A stretch of 64,000 nt of DNA from Serinicoccus hydrothermalis. GTDB taxonomy: Bacteria > Actinomycetota > Actinomycetes > Actinomycetales > Dermatophilaceae. The stretch covers positions 682,001 to 746,000 of the forward strand of contig NZ_CP014989.1 in the NCBI RefSeq assembly GCF_001685415.1. The letters are read 5' to 3'. Position 1 is the stretch's first letter, and the number at the start of each line of letters is the position of its first letter. Positions 25,736 to 33,716 of this stretch are shown here, piece after piece. Under the pieces are notes generated by a model. The model saw nothing but the letters and a program-made list of their open reading frames with translations. It ran no database searches and had not been told where the DNA came from. The position numbers and the translations under genes were made by a program.

Positions 25736-26542
25736 CTAGGGAGCCAGGAAGAGCATCAGGACGAGAGTGAAAAGGAACAAGCTCTGCCCGCTGTGGGTGA
25801 TGATCCCGACGAGGGCGCTTTGGTACCGGCGAGACGGTAGTGACAAGAGGAACGTGTCGATGAGGGCGATCGGGATCACCCAGGGGACGTGCAGGTGATA
25901 GACGGCGAAGAGGACACCGTTGGCGATCCAGTCCCACGATCCAAAGACGCCCCTCATCCGGGGCAAGAGGTAGCCCCGGAAGAGCAGCTCCTCACCCAGG
26001 ACTGTGTTGAAGACGAAGAAGGCCAGTAGAACCCCCAGCCAGAGCCAAGAGCCGGAGACCGTTGCCTGTCCGTCAGGGGACCCGAGAAAGTCGCCGAAGT
26101 CGCGCCCTGTGGCAGGGGCGAGCTCGAACGGAAGAAACTCCATGAGAGCGAACGCGATGACGCAGATCGGGACGACGAGCCATGTTCGTCCGCCGCGCCG
26201 GCCCGTACGCGGGTCACGGGGAGCACGCAGCCAGAGCACGTCCCGGACGACGGACCACTTAAAGGTTCGCTGTTCTTTGAAGACGAGAAGTAGGACCAGG
26301 ACGAACTGCCAGACCATGCCCGCAGTGGGCACCACGATGAGGGACTGCGCGAGGGCGAGGGGAGAGTCCCATCCGGATGCGAGCAGTGGCGCGAGCACCC
26401 ACGCTAACCCGGCCATGGGTACAGCGGCCGCTGCCCAGACTCCTATCACCCCGGGGAGGGTGAGTTGCGGGATCGGGTTCTCGGCTGCGATGTCACGCTC
26501 CGCGCTGCCTTCGGCTGACGCGGGTGGAGGAAGGGATGTCAT
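25736..26542 (-). CDS. CPBP-family intramembrane metalloprotease 2
   Basis: A 268-residue membrane protein with the motifs GEELLFRGYLLPRMRG and YHLHVPW and a later hydrophobic segment. The last conserved His/Asn motif is weaker than in the neighbouring CPBP protein (GIITHSGQ). GGAGAG precedes the ATG. It follows the DUF6326-like gene by about 40 nt on the same strand, so a three-gene membrane-protein operon is likely. Confidence 0.85.
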   Translation of the reverse strand: MTSLPPPASAEGSAERDIAAENPIPQLTLPGVIGVWAAAAVPMAGLAWVLAPLLASGWDSPLALAQSLIVVPTAGMVWQFVLVLLLVFKEQRTFKWSVVRDVLWLRAPRDPRTGRRGGRTWLVVPICVIAFALMEFLPFELAPATGRDFGDFLGSPDGQATVSGSWLWLGVLLAFFVFNTVLGEELLFRGYLLPRMRGVFGSWDWIANGVLFAVYHLHVPWVIPIALIDTFLLSLPSRRYQSALVGIITHSGQSLFLFTLVLMLFLAP

Positions 26543-26585
26543 GATCTGCTGCTCTCCGGCGGCAGGACAGCGAGGCGGGTAGCAG

Positions 26586-27077
26586 TCATGCCTGCTGCGG
26601 CGCGGGTCGCCCTTCGGAGACCGAGGTCGAGGGTGATGCGGTGCGGCGTGGCCAGGCCCAGGCGGAGCGAAGGATGAAGGCGAGAACGACCACTTCCAGT
26701 GCGACGCCCAGGACGTAGAAGTACATCCAGGGCTCGCCCAATTCCCCCACCGCGTTGAACGCCGCGAAGGGGACCTGTAGCGAGGCCACGACCAGGTTCG
26801 TGATGCGGTTTGCCCGGGCGGGAAGGGTCATCGAGAGCACGACCATGAGGATGGGTATGGCCAGGAGAGTCAAGGCCGAGATGGCCCAGGTGGGGGTGAT
26901 GTCGAGCTCCCAGACGACCCCGGCCAGGATGCCGTCGACGACGCCGGGCTTGTAGAGGGCCAGGATGTCCACGTAGACGTAGAGGAACATGAAGCTGGTC
27001 CAGGCTGCGGCGAGTTTGGCCTGCACGGGGATCGGTGGGGTATCGAGCTGGTCCGGGGTGTTCGTTCGGTTGGTCAT
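26586..27077 (-). CDS. Four-helix membrane protein (DUF6326-like)
   Basis: A 163-residue protein with four hydrophobic segments, beginning near AAAWTSFMFLYVYVDILALY and including LTLLAIPILMVVLSMTLP. The pattern matches small DUF6326 membrane proteins often found near CPBP proteases and TetR regulators; function is unknown. GGAGAAG lies 6 nt before the ATG. It is the probable first gene of the CPBP operon. Confidence 0.65.
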   Translation of the reverse strand: MTNRTNTPDQLDTPPIPVQAKLAAAWTSFMFLYVYVDILALYKPGVVDGILAGVVWELDITPTWAISALTLLAIPILMVVLSMTLPARANRITNLVVASLQVPFAAFNAVGELGEPWMYFYVLGVALEVVVLAFILRSAWAWPRRTASPSTSVSEGRPAPQQA

Positions 27078-27172
27078 CGGTTCTTCTCCAGGGCAGAGCG
27101 GTCCTTCAGCCGCAGTGACGTCAGGTCCGAGGGTGAAAAGGGCACGAGGTGCCGTTCTGGTCGTCGTGGTCC

Positions 27173-28204
27173 TCAGATGGTGACCACGACCTTCCCCCGG
27201 GTGTGGCCGGCCTCGACGTAGCGGAGGGCGTCGGCCGCTTCGTCGAGGGGATAAATGCGGTCGATCACGGGTGTGACCTGTCCAGTGGTGAGAAGGTCGG
27301 CCAGGGTGAGCAGGTCTCTAGGCTTCTCGACCGATGCGAAAGGCTTCAGATGCTGACGGGTAAACCCAGACAGCACGCGCGCTCTGACGATCCGAGCGAG
27401 GGGCCCGAGCCAGCGGCCGCCGCGTCCACTGTTGGGGATGAGCGTGCCGGCAGGCGTCAGCGCTCTGCGGACAGCTGCCAGGGGCTGGGCCTCCACGTTG
27501 TCGAGGATGACGTCGTAGCGACTCTCGGCGCGGGTGAAGTCGGTCCTGGTGTAGTCCACGACGTGGTCGGCACCCAGCGAGCGGACCAGGTCGACGTTGC
27601 GGGTGCTGCATACACCGGTCACCTCGGCGCCGAACGCCTTGGCGATCTGGACGGCGAAGGAGCCCACCCCGCCCGACGCTCCCGTGATCAGCACGGTCTG
27701 GCCGGGTCGAACCTTCGCGACGTCGCGCATGGCCTGTAACGCTGTCAAGGCCGAGGTGGGGACTGCCGCCGCCTCCACGAGCGATGTGCCGACGGGCACG
27801 GGCGCGACGTGGTCTGCCGGGACGCAGGCGTATTCGGCGAGCGTTCCCGCCGTGCTCCAGCCGAACACCTCGTCCCCGGGACGCACAGCGGTGACGTGCT
27901 TGCCGACCGCCGCCACGACGCCCGCGAAGTCCCGGCCGGGGATCCCATGGCGCGGCCGGCGGAGCCCGAACACCAGGCGCAGCACGTACGGCCTCCCGCT
28001 CATGACGAAGTAGTCGCCGGGATGTACCGAGGCCGCGCCCACCTTGACGAGCACATCGCCCGGACCGGGCAGCGGCAGGTCGACCTCGGTCGTCCGCAGG
28101 ACCGACGGCGGGCCGTAGCGCTGCTGGACGACGGCCCGCATCGATGCCGGCCTGTCCTCCGCCGCCTGGCGCGCTGGACCATCCGATGACTGCGTGGCTT
28201 TCAC
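27173..28204 (-). CDS. Zinc-independent medium-chain NAD(P)H:quinone-type dehydrogenase
   Basis: A 343-residue MDR-family enzyme with VLITGASGGVGSFAVQIAKA as the nucleotide-binding motif, GRDFAGVVAAVG, and no zinc-binding cysteine cluster, as in quinone oxidoreductases and enoyl reductases. The GTG at 28204 is preceded by AAGGAGA at good spacing; an internal ATG at 28141 is the alternative. It is divergent from the TetR gene across three palindromes, so it is the likely regulatory target. Confidence 0.85.
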   Translation of the reverse strand: MKATQSSDGPARQAAEDRPASMRAVVQQRYGPPSVLRTTEVDLPLPGPGDVLVKVGAASVHPGDYFVMSGRPYVLRLVFGLRRPRHGIPGRDFAGVVAAVGKHVTAVRPGDEVFGWSTAGTLAEYACVPADHVAPVPVGTSLVEAAAVPTSALTALQAMRDVAKVRPGQTVLITGASGGVGSFAVQIAKAFGAEVTGVCSTRNVDLVRSLGADHVVDYTRTDFTRAESRYDVILDNVEAQPLAAVRRALTPAGTLIPNSGRGGRWLGPLARIVRARVLSGFTRQHLKPFASVEKPRDLLTLADLLTTGQVTPVIDRIYPLDEAADALRYVEAGHTRGKVVVTI

Positions 28205-28242
28205 CGAAGTCTCCTTACGTCATAGGTTCAACAGCCGACAGC

Positions 28243-28297
28243 GTCGTACGGTGTACGCACCAGTCGTACGACGTACTATCGACGTACGCTGTACGAT
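28243..28297. promoter_or_regulatory. Triple TetR-type operator, CGTAC-N3-GTAC(G/T)
   Basis: Three palindromes with identical architecture lie between the divergent dehydrogenase and TetR genes: CGTAC-GGT-GTACG (28245-28257), CGTAC-GAC-GTACT (28265-28277) and CGTAC-GCT-GTACG (28283-28295). Their centres are about 18-20 bp apart. They are the obvious binding sites for the adjacent TetR-family repressor, controlling both directions. Confidence 0.75.
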
Positions 28298-28328
28298 TGT
28301 CAAGAGGGTTGAGGAAGGGAGGTCACCC

Positions 28329-29003
28329 GTGCCTGTGGGGAACGAACGTCAGCCCGCGTCGGAGACGGGTCTGAGCAGGCATCGGGTCGTGGCCGAGGCC
28401 GTCCGGCTCGCCGACCAAGACGGGGTGCACGCGCTGAGCATGCGCCGGCTGGCAGGCGTGCTCGACGTGGGTGCGATGTCGCTCTACCACTACGTGGCGA
28501 GCAAGGAAGAACTGCTGGACGCCATGATCGACGTGGTGTTCGAGGAGATCGAACTTCCTCCCCAGGAGAGTGACTGGCAGACGGCGATGCGACGGCGGGC
28601 AGTGTCGGCCCGGCAGGTTCTCACCCGCCACCCGTGGGCGACCGGATTGATGGAGTCGCGGACGACGCCGGGGCCCGCGAACCTCCGTCACCGCGAAGCG
28701 GTCACCGCCTGCCTGCGCAGGTCCGGCTTCACGGTCCCGATGGCGACGCACGCCAACTGGTTGCTCGACAGCTACGTCTACGGGCACGCCTTGCAGGAAA
28801 CGACCCTCCCGTTCGACACCGCCGACGAGCTCGCGGACATGGTCGAGGACGTCTACCTGCCCCAGCTCCCTCCCGACCAGTTTCCCTACCTCCACGAGTC
28901 CGCCGCGACGCTCGCCGCCACCGGTTACGACCCGGCAGAGGAGTTCATCTTCGGCCTCGACCTCATTCTCTCCGCGCTCGAGCCCCTGAGAACCTCCGTT
29001 TAG
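28329..29003 (+). CDS. TetR/AcrR-family repressor (TetR_C_1 type)
   Basis: A 224-residue regulator from GTG 28329, preceded by AGGGAGG. The DNA-binding helix-turn-helix reads SMRRLAGVLDVGAMSLYHYV, typical of the tetracycline-repressor-like subgroup, and the C-terminal part is an all-helical ligand-binding domain. The longer frame would start inside the operator region and is rejected. It probably represses itself and the divergent MDR dehydrogenase. A strong hairpin follows its stop. Confidence 0.9.
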   Translation: MPVGNERQPASETGLSRHRVVAEAVRLADQDGVHALSMRRLAGVLDVGAMSLYHYVASKEELLDAMIDVVFEEIELPPQESDWQTAMRRRAVSARQVLTRHPWATGLMESRTTPGPANLRHREAVTACLRRSGFTVPMATHANWLLDSYVYGHALQETTLPFDTADELADMVEDVYLPQLPPDQFPYLHESAATLAATGYDPAEEFIFGLDLILSALEPLRTSV

Positions 29004-29017
29004 CCACGCTCGCCGAC

Positions 29018-29047
29018 GCTGCTCACAGCAGCGCCGCTGTGAGCAGC
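29018..29047 (+). terminator. Strong stem-loop after the TetR gene
   Basis: GCTGCTCACAG (29018-29028) pairs perfectly with CTGTGAGCAGC (29037-29047) around an 8-nt loop, 15 nt after the TetR stop and before the clpP-like genes. The 11-bp stem without a T-tract fits an actinobacterial terminator. Confidence 0.65.
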
Positions 29048-29088
29048 GCAGCGACGTCCCGACGGAGGCATTCACTGACAGTGGTCAC

Positions 29089-29709
29089 ATGAGCACCGAA
29101 TCAGCACCCCCGGGACGATCACTGGACGAAGAGATGTACCGACGTCTGTTCGAGCGTCGCACGCTGCTCCTGGGCGAGCCGCTGGAGGACTGGAACTCCA
29201 ACCGGCTGTGCAACGGCCTCCTCCTGCTGGCCGTCGAGGACCCGGTGGCGGACATCAGGCTGCTCATCAACTCACCCGGCGGCTCGGTCCCGGGAATGCT
29301 TGCCATCCGCGACTGCATGCGAGCGATCGGGAACGACGTGGTCACGATCAACGTCGGCATGGCCTACAGCGCCGGTCAGTTCCTGTTGTCCTCGGGCACC
29401 CGGGGGAAGCGATTCGCGATGCCGCTCTCCAAGGTGCTGCTGCACCAGGGGTCGGCCGGCATCGGTGGCAGGGCGATGGACATCGCCATCCAGGCCGACG
29501 ACCTGCGGCATACCCGTGACACCGTCCTGAGCCTGATCGCCGAGGACACCGGTAAGGACGTGGCCACCGTGGAACGCGACTCGCGTCGGGACCGATGGTT
29601 CAGCGCGCAGGAGGCCATCGACTACGGGTTCGTGGACCACCTCATCAACGACATCGACCAGGTGATGCCGGTCGCACACCGGCCGGTCGGCCTCGGAGGG
29701 CGTCCATGA
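29089..29709 (+). CDS. ATP-dependent Clp protease proteolytic subunit, accessory (ClpP3-like)
   Basis: A 206-residue ClpP-family serine peptidase. Ser lies in INVGMAYSAGQFLL, where Tyr replaces the usual small residue before the catalytic Ser, and His lies in SKVLLHQGSAG. INSPGGSVPGML matches the conserved head region. It overlaps the next clpP gene by 4 nt. Paired ClpPs of this kind form hetero-tetradecamers that dock with Clp ATPases. This pair sits outside a clpX locus, so it is an accessory set like Streptomyces ClpP3/ClpP4; the equivalence is inference. Confidence 0.85.
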   Translation: MSTESAPPGRSLDEEMYRRLFERRTLLLGEPLEDWNSNRLCNGLLLLAVEDPVADIRLLINSPGGSVPGMLAIRDCMRAIGNDVVTINVGMAYSAGQFLLSSGTRGKRFAMPLSKVLLHQGSAGIGGRAMDIAIQADDLRHTRDTVLSLIAEDTGKDVATVERDSRRDRWFSAQEAIDYGFVDHLINDIDQVMPVAHRPVGLGGRP

Positions 29710-30308
29710 GCAGCTACTCGATCCCCTACGTCACGACCCGCACCCACCAGGGAGAGCGCACGGTCGACATCTACTCCCGCCTGCTCGCCGACCGCATCGT
29801 CTACCTCGGCACCCCGATCGACGACGGCGTCGCCAACGCGATCATCGCCCAGCTCATCCACCTGGAGTCCGACAACCCAGACCAGCCGGTCCAGCTCTAC
29901 ATCAACTCCCCGGGCGGCTCGATCCCCGCGATGCTGGCGATCTACGACGCGATGCAGTTCGTGCGGGCGGAGGTTCACACCACCTGCGTGGGACAAGCTG
30001 CCTCCACGGCGGCTGTGCTGCTCGCCGGTGGCGAGGCCGGGCGTCGGGCGATCCTGCCGCACGGCAGGGTCGTCATCCACGCGCCTGCCGCCGAGGGACG
30101 AGGCGCGATCCCCGACCTGATCCTGGAGGCCGACGAGGTCGAACGGGTCCGCACCATGCTCGAGGAGGTCCTTGCCACTCATACCGGCAAGCCACGAGAG
30201 CAGATCCGGGAGGACACCGAGCGCGACTTGATCCTCACTGCAGAGGGGGCCGTGAACTACGGCGTCGTCGACGTCGTCTACACCAGCCGCGTCAGCAATG
30301 GCGAGTGA
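29706..30308 (+). CDS. ATP-dependent Clp protease proteolytic subunit, accessory (ClpP4-like)
   Basis: A 200-residue ClpP. The catalytic Ser is in VGQAASTAAVLLAGG and the His in GRVVIHAPAAEG; YINSPGGSIPAML is the conserved substrate-groove motif. The ATG overlaps the stop of the first clpP gene (ATGA). The expected catalytic residues are recognisable. It converges on the XRE regulator gene, whose stop lies 3 nt away. Confidence 0.87.
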   Translation: MSSYSIPYVTTRTHQGERTVDIYSRLLADRIVYLGTPIDDGVANAIIAQLIHLESDNPDQPVQLYINSPGGSIPAMLAIYDAMQFVRAEVHTTCVGQAASTAAVLLAGGEAGRRAILPHGRVVIHAPAAEGRGAIPDLILEADEVERVRTMLEEVLATHTGKPREQIREDTERDLILTAEGAVNYGVVDVVYTSRVSNGE

Positions 30309-30311
30309 GCG

Positions 30312-30608
30312 TCAGGCCGCCAGGCAGACCGGGCCGCGACTCATCTGCGTGGCAGCCCGCCGCGTGACCTCACCAGCACCAAGGTCCAAAGCGCCGGCGA
30401 CCGCGCTGAGCACTTCGGAGGAAGGGTCCTTGCGGCCACGCTCAATCTCCGAAAGATACTGCGGCGCAATGCCCGCGCGCTCGGCGACGTCAATGATCCG
30501 CTCGCCCCGGTCGAGTCGCTCCTGCCGGACGGTGTCACCCACCGCCTCACGCCACAACGGCTCGGCCAAGGTTGTGTGGCGGCTCGGGAAGCGGATCACC
30601 TCGGACAC
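30312..30608 (-). CDS. XRE-family regulator with LAA tail (PopR/ClgR-like)
   Basis: From GTG 30608 the 98-residue protein has a helix-turn-helix (RIIDVAERAGIAPQYLSEIE, then RGRKDPSSEVLSAVAGAL) and ends in CLAA. In Streptomyces, ClgR and PopR activate clp genes and are themselves destroyed by ClpP through a C-terminal di-alanine. The same tail here, next to a ClpP pair, suggests a feedback activator. Role is inferred from context and tail; the exact start is uncertain, since the frame is open for 26 more codons. Confidence 0.75.
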   Translation of the reverse strand: MSEVIRFPSRHTTLAEPLWREAVGDTVRQERLDRGERIIDVAERAGIAPQYLSEIERGRKDPSSEVLSAVAGALDLGAGEVTRRAATQMSRGPVCLAA

Positions 30609-30773
30609 ATTGCCCAGCCTACCCAACGGCAACCTGCCATCCGGTCCCACGGGACTGATGCTCCGTTCTGCCGCTTGGCAGCGCATAGGAATGCGGCCCG
30701 GGCCGAGCAGCCTGAGCCTGAGCGATCCGCCGGCAAGACCGCACGCGTACCCGTCTCAATGCGCGCGACTGGC

Positions 30774-30785
30774 GGCGGAATGACG
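30774..30785 (+). repeat. Cassette-boundary repeat copy 4
   Basis: GGCGGAATGACG, exact to the consensus, in the gap between the PopR-like gene and the ART-like operon. Together with copy 3 it shares the extended form GCGGCGGAATGACGT. Confidence 0.7.
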
Positions 30786-30950
30786 TTCCCTCACCTTCAG
30801 ACAACTCATTTGAGGCCCGCGGGGTCTTGTGAGCGAGCCCGGGCGGGTAGGTGAGGGCACCTACGTCTTGATCACATGGTGGACCCTTGCCACTGCGACA
30901 CGGTTTTGGAACCATCTTCTTGAGTCAAGTCGCGGCTGAGGGAGGACGGC

Positions 30951-31583
30951 ATGATCCTACAGATGGTCGTCCGAGGAGTATCCGGTCTGCGCCGTGACCA
31001 GGGGAGCGATGAGGTCGCCGAGATCATGAGCAGGTCCGGGCTTCTTTGCGCGGCTGTTCGAAATGGCCGCGTGACGAACACTGACGGTGCTGAGCATCTG
31101 CTCGGTCCGAAAGCACTCGATGACCACCGGCACCGTCATCAGTTCATGCGGAACGACTCTCCGTATATCTCGATGACGGCGGGCACCTACGAGGAGCGTC
31201 ACAAGCAGAACCATGCGGCGTTCGCGATCGACACTGCCTTGGCTTTTGCCACGCGGGGGTTTCAGGCGCCGGGGTGGCTCTTCTACGGGTACGTTTTCCT
31301 GCTCGGCAAACCTGCTGGGCTGCATACGGAGTTCAGCGAGGAGGTCCGGGACGTGCACCAGCACCCGGCATGGTCACGGTTCCGGGCTGAGGGCGAGGTC
31401 GCGGTCCCGATCCGGGTGCCGCCCCGTCGACTTCGAAGAGCGGAGCTCTACACCCCTGGCGACATTGTGAGCGCCCTGCAGAACCGCATCTGGCCACCGA
31501 AGCCGAGCGACATCGTCGACAACGAGGCGGCCGGACGCTACATCCCGCCCGAGGATATCGTCGCTGCACGGGGAGTGGTGTGA
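30951..31583 (+). CDS. Predicted ADP-ribosyltransferase-like (R-S-E type) protein
   Basis: A 210-residue protein without a recognised family name. Three spaced motifs match the R-S-E clade of ADP-ribosyltransferases: an N-terminal VVRGVSG (Arg8), a central SPYISMTAG (Ser74-x-Thr76, like the STS motif), and EGEVAVPIRVPP (Glu147-x-Glu149, the ExE position followed by the usual VPxxI strand). I infer an ART fold that may modify a protein or nucleic acid using NAD. It is the first gene of a tightly packed three-gene operon; the next GTG follows directly on the stop. Confidence 0.55.
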   Translation: MILQMVVRGVSGLRRDQGSDEVAEIMSRSGLLCAAVRNGRVTNTDGAEHLLGPKALDDHRHRHQFMRNDSPYISMTAGTYEERHKQNHAAFAIDTALAFATRGFQAPGWLFYGYVFLLGKPAGLHTEFSEEVRDVHQHPAWSRFRAEGEVAVPIRVPPRRLRRAELYTPGDIVSALQNRIWPPKPSDIVDNEAAGRYIPPEDIVAARGVV

Positions 31584-32354
31584 GTGCCAGTCCTCCGCGA
31601 CGCGATCAACCTGCTCGGTTTGCGGCCCGAGGTCGTCGAGACGACCGCAAGCGCCATGCTCATGGCCGCCGATCACGCGATGCGGACGACGGAACCGCGT
31701 CGGGGCGAAGTCTCGGACTACATCGCCGCCCATGCGTTGCGTGGTATCGGCATGGTCGCACTTATCGACCAAGAAGCTGCGCGCGACGCGGCCCGGGCCA
31801 CGACACAATGGCTGGCAGAGGTCAAGCACCCTGGCTGGCCGCTTGCTGCCGCCGCACTTGACCACCACACGCTGCGCGAACTCCTGACTGGCGAGGACGA
31901 CATCGTGCGCTACAAGGTCGAGGCGACGGGATACCCGGGTGAGCTCTTACGCATCGCCGCGGGACAGGCTGACGACGAGCTCGGCCCGGACGACTTCGCT
32001 GGCCTTGAGTACTCACGCAGCGGGCTCGCGCCATACGGAGTGAACCTCCGGCTTCTGCACGGGGTAGTCCGCGGTGGAAATACCACGGAGTTCGGCCTGA
32101 TCAGTGAGCCGTCCGCGCCAGCGGTGGTCGATGCCCTCCTCGGATCAGTCCAGGACGTCCTCGACCAAGCCCGCCTGGACAAGGAGTCCTGGGACATCGG
32201 CGCCGGGCCCATCGCGGCCACTGATCCAGAGGTCCTGCTGACCTTGCACGCGCTGCGGCGCTCACCGTCCAGCTTCGGCCTGCAGTTCGGTGCCGAGCGA
32301 CGACCGTCAGTCGAGGCTGCCCTCATGGTGGTCGAGCAGCTGGATCCATGGTGA
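31584..32354 (+). CDS. Hypothetical protein in the ART-like operon
   Basis: A 256-residue protein that I do not recognise. It is predicted largely alpha-helical in the first half (AAHALRGIGMVALIDQEAAR) with mixed alpha/beta in the second, has no signal peptide or membrane helix, and no obvious catalytic motif. GTG begins immediately after the stop of the ART-like gene and the 3' end overlaps the next gene by 7 nt. It could be an immunity, adaptor or sensor component of the operon. Confidence 0.6.
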   Translation: MPVLRDAINLLGLRPEVVETTASAMLMAADHAMRTTEPRRGEVSDYIAAHALRGIGMVALIDQEAARDAARATTQWLAEVKHPGWPLAAAALDHHTLRELLTGEDDIVRYKVEATGYPGELLRIAAGQADDELGPDDFAGLEYSRSGLAPYGVNLRLLHGVVRGGNTTEFGLISEPSAPAVVDALLGSVQDVLDQARLDKESWDIGAGPIAATDPEVLLTLHALRRSPSSFGLQFGAERRPSVEAALMVVEQLDPW

Positions 32355-32953
32355 GCGACGTCATCTGGGTAGCGCTGATCGAGCAGGTCGTGCCGCTGAT
32401 CACGCTGGTGCTTTTGGTGGTGGCCCTGGTCTTGCTCTGGGACCCCATCAAGGGCCTGGCCAAGCGGGCGACGAAGATCGGCATCGCCGGTGTCATCGAA
32501 GTCTCTGCCGAGCCATTGCGGGAGGCTCCCGCTCGGCCGCCGGTGTCCGAACGTGAGGTTCGCACCGTCGAGCAGCGGGTGGCGCGCAACCACGAGCAAC
32601 TGGTGCGATCGCGGGTGCTCTGGGTCGACGACCAGCCGGAAAACAATCGCGTAGAGCGCACCTATCTCCGGGATCTCGGCGTGAATGTCGCCGTCGCCGC
32701 GAGCACCGACCAGACGTACGCACTAATGGGTGCGGTCGATCCCACGGTCTTGATAACCGACCTCGCTCGGCCTGAGTCGCCGACCGCCGGTCGAGACATG
32801 GCCCTGGCCCTGGCAGGAGAGCGTCCGGATCTTCCAGTGATCGGCTACGTGGGCAGCTTGCAGGCTGGAACACCGGCCGGCTTCTTCGGGATCACGAACC
32901 GGCCCGACGAGTTGGTCCACTTGCTGCTGGATGTCGCTGAGCGGCAGCGCTGA
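32348..32953 (+). CDS. Membrane-anchored receiver-like domain protein
   Basis: A 201-residue protein with one N-terminal membrane helix (about residues 10-32), a linker, and a C-terminal domain resembling a response-regulator receiver. RVLWVDDQPENN carries the acidic pair (Asp94, Asp95), VLITDLARP the phospho-acceptor-like Asp138, and LPVIGYVGS the strand-4 region. The usual Ser/Thr switch is not clear and no output domain is present. The VDDxPENN form recurs in receiver-like domains of defence and stress loci. No histidine kinase is encoded nearby. Confidence 0.6.
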   Translation: MVSDVIWVALIEQVVPLITLVLLVVALVLLWDPIKGLAKRATKIGIAGVIEVSAEPLREAPARPPVSEREVRTVEQRVARNHEQLVRSRVLWVDDQPENNRVERTYLRDLGVNVAVAASTDQTYALMGAVDPTVLITDLARPESPTAGRDMALALAGERPDLPVIGYVGSLQAGTPAGFFGITNRPDELVHLLLDVAERQR

Positions 32954-33030
32954 CCGCCGGGGGTCCCAGTCATCGGCTGCGGGCGCCTTGCAAGGTCAGG
33001 GGCGCAACGGTCGCGGCCCGTGTCGCTTCC

Positions 33031-33042
33031 GGCGGAAGGACG
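33031..33042 (+). repeat. Cassette-boundary repeat copy 5
   Basis: GGCGGAAGGACG, exact to the consensus, in the 146-nt gap between the receiver-like and GIY-YIG genes. A 9-bp direct repeat CCCGTGTCG flanks it (33017-33025 and 33045-33053). Confidence 0.7.
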
Positions 33043-33099
33043 CGCCCGTGTCGGCCGCCCTTGGCGCGTGGTGCCCGGTCCTGATGCAGACTGAGGGGC

Positions 33100-33612
33100 A
33101 TGGACTCGTCGCGCGACGGGCTGAGCACCGTGGGCTTCGAGGGGTTCGTCCATTTCGTCGACCTCCCTGCCGCACGCGTACCTCGCGGACCAGGGGTATA
33201 CGTCGTGCTGCGCGAGCAACCAGAGGGCCCCGCCTTCCTTGACACCAACCCCGCGGGTTGGTTCAAGGGGAAGAACCCCTCCGTCACGCGGGACCTCCTT
33301 GACTCGGCTTGGGTAAACGGCGCACCCGTTCTCTACATCGGCAAAGCAAGCGCCCGGGCCTCCGGCAGGCGAGGGTTGTCAACGCGCCTCGACGAATTCC
33401 GTAAGCACGGCGCCGGCGCCCCTGTCGGGCACTGGTGCGGGAGGTACATCTGGCAGTTGGCCGAGAGCCTGACCTTCCTCACGGCCTGGTTCGAAACGCT
33501 CGACGACGACCCAGAAGACGTCGAGTCTGAACTGATCACACAGTTCGTCTCCGACTGGGGGAAGCGCCCATTCGCAAACAGGAAGGATGGCCGGGTACGC
33601 AAGACGGGTTAG
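33100..33612 (+). CDS. GIY-YIG-fold nuclease-like protein
   Basis: A 170-residue single-domain protein. GVY (residues 32-34) and YIG (79-81, in PVLYIGKAS) are the paired strands of the GIY-YIG core. An Arg follows in GLSTRLDEF, the metal-binding Glu is expected in VESELITQF, and the terminal Asn in PFANRK completes the pattern. The insert between GVY and YIG is longer than usual. It is probably a DNA nuclease, standing alone just upstream of the SIR2-HerA pair and in the same orientation. Confidence 0.65.
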   Translation: MDSSRDGLSTVGFEGFVHFVDLPAARVPRGPGVYVVLREQPEGPAFLDTNPAGWFKGKNPSVTRDLLDSAWVNGAPVLYIGKASARASGRRGLSTRLDEFRKHGAGAPVGHWCGRYIWQLAESLTFLTAWFETLDDDPEDVESELITQFVSDWGKRPFANRKDGRVRKTG

Positions 33613-33716
33613 TCCGTAGGCGGCGCGATGACGCGACCTGCCTCGGCGCGAGAACTGCGGTGCTTTCGGCTAGCCTCCTGCAAGAAGCGTTCGCATCACG
33701 TGACGGAGGCCACTGC

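Noticed and set aside
26556-26575. CCGGCGGCAGGACAGC upstream of the second CPBP gene as a ninth boundary repeat
   Set aside because: Two or more mismatches in the 12-bp core and no module boundary; treated as chance.
29089-30308. ClpP pair as the essential clpP1P2 operon
   Set aside because: No clpX or tig neighbour, atypical residue beside the first Ser, and accessory-island context favour an extra set.
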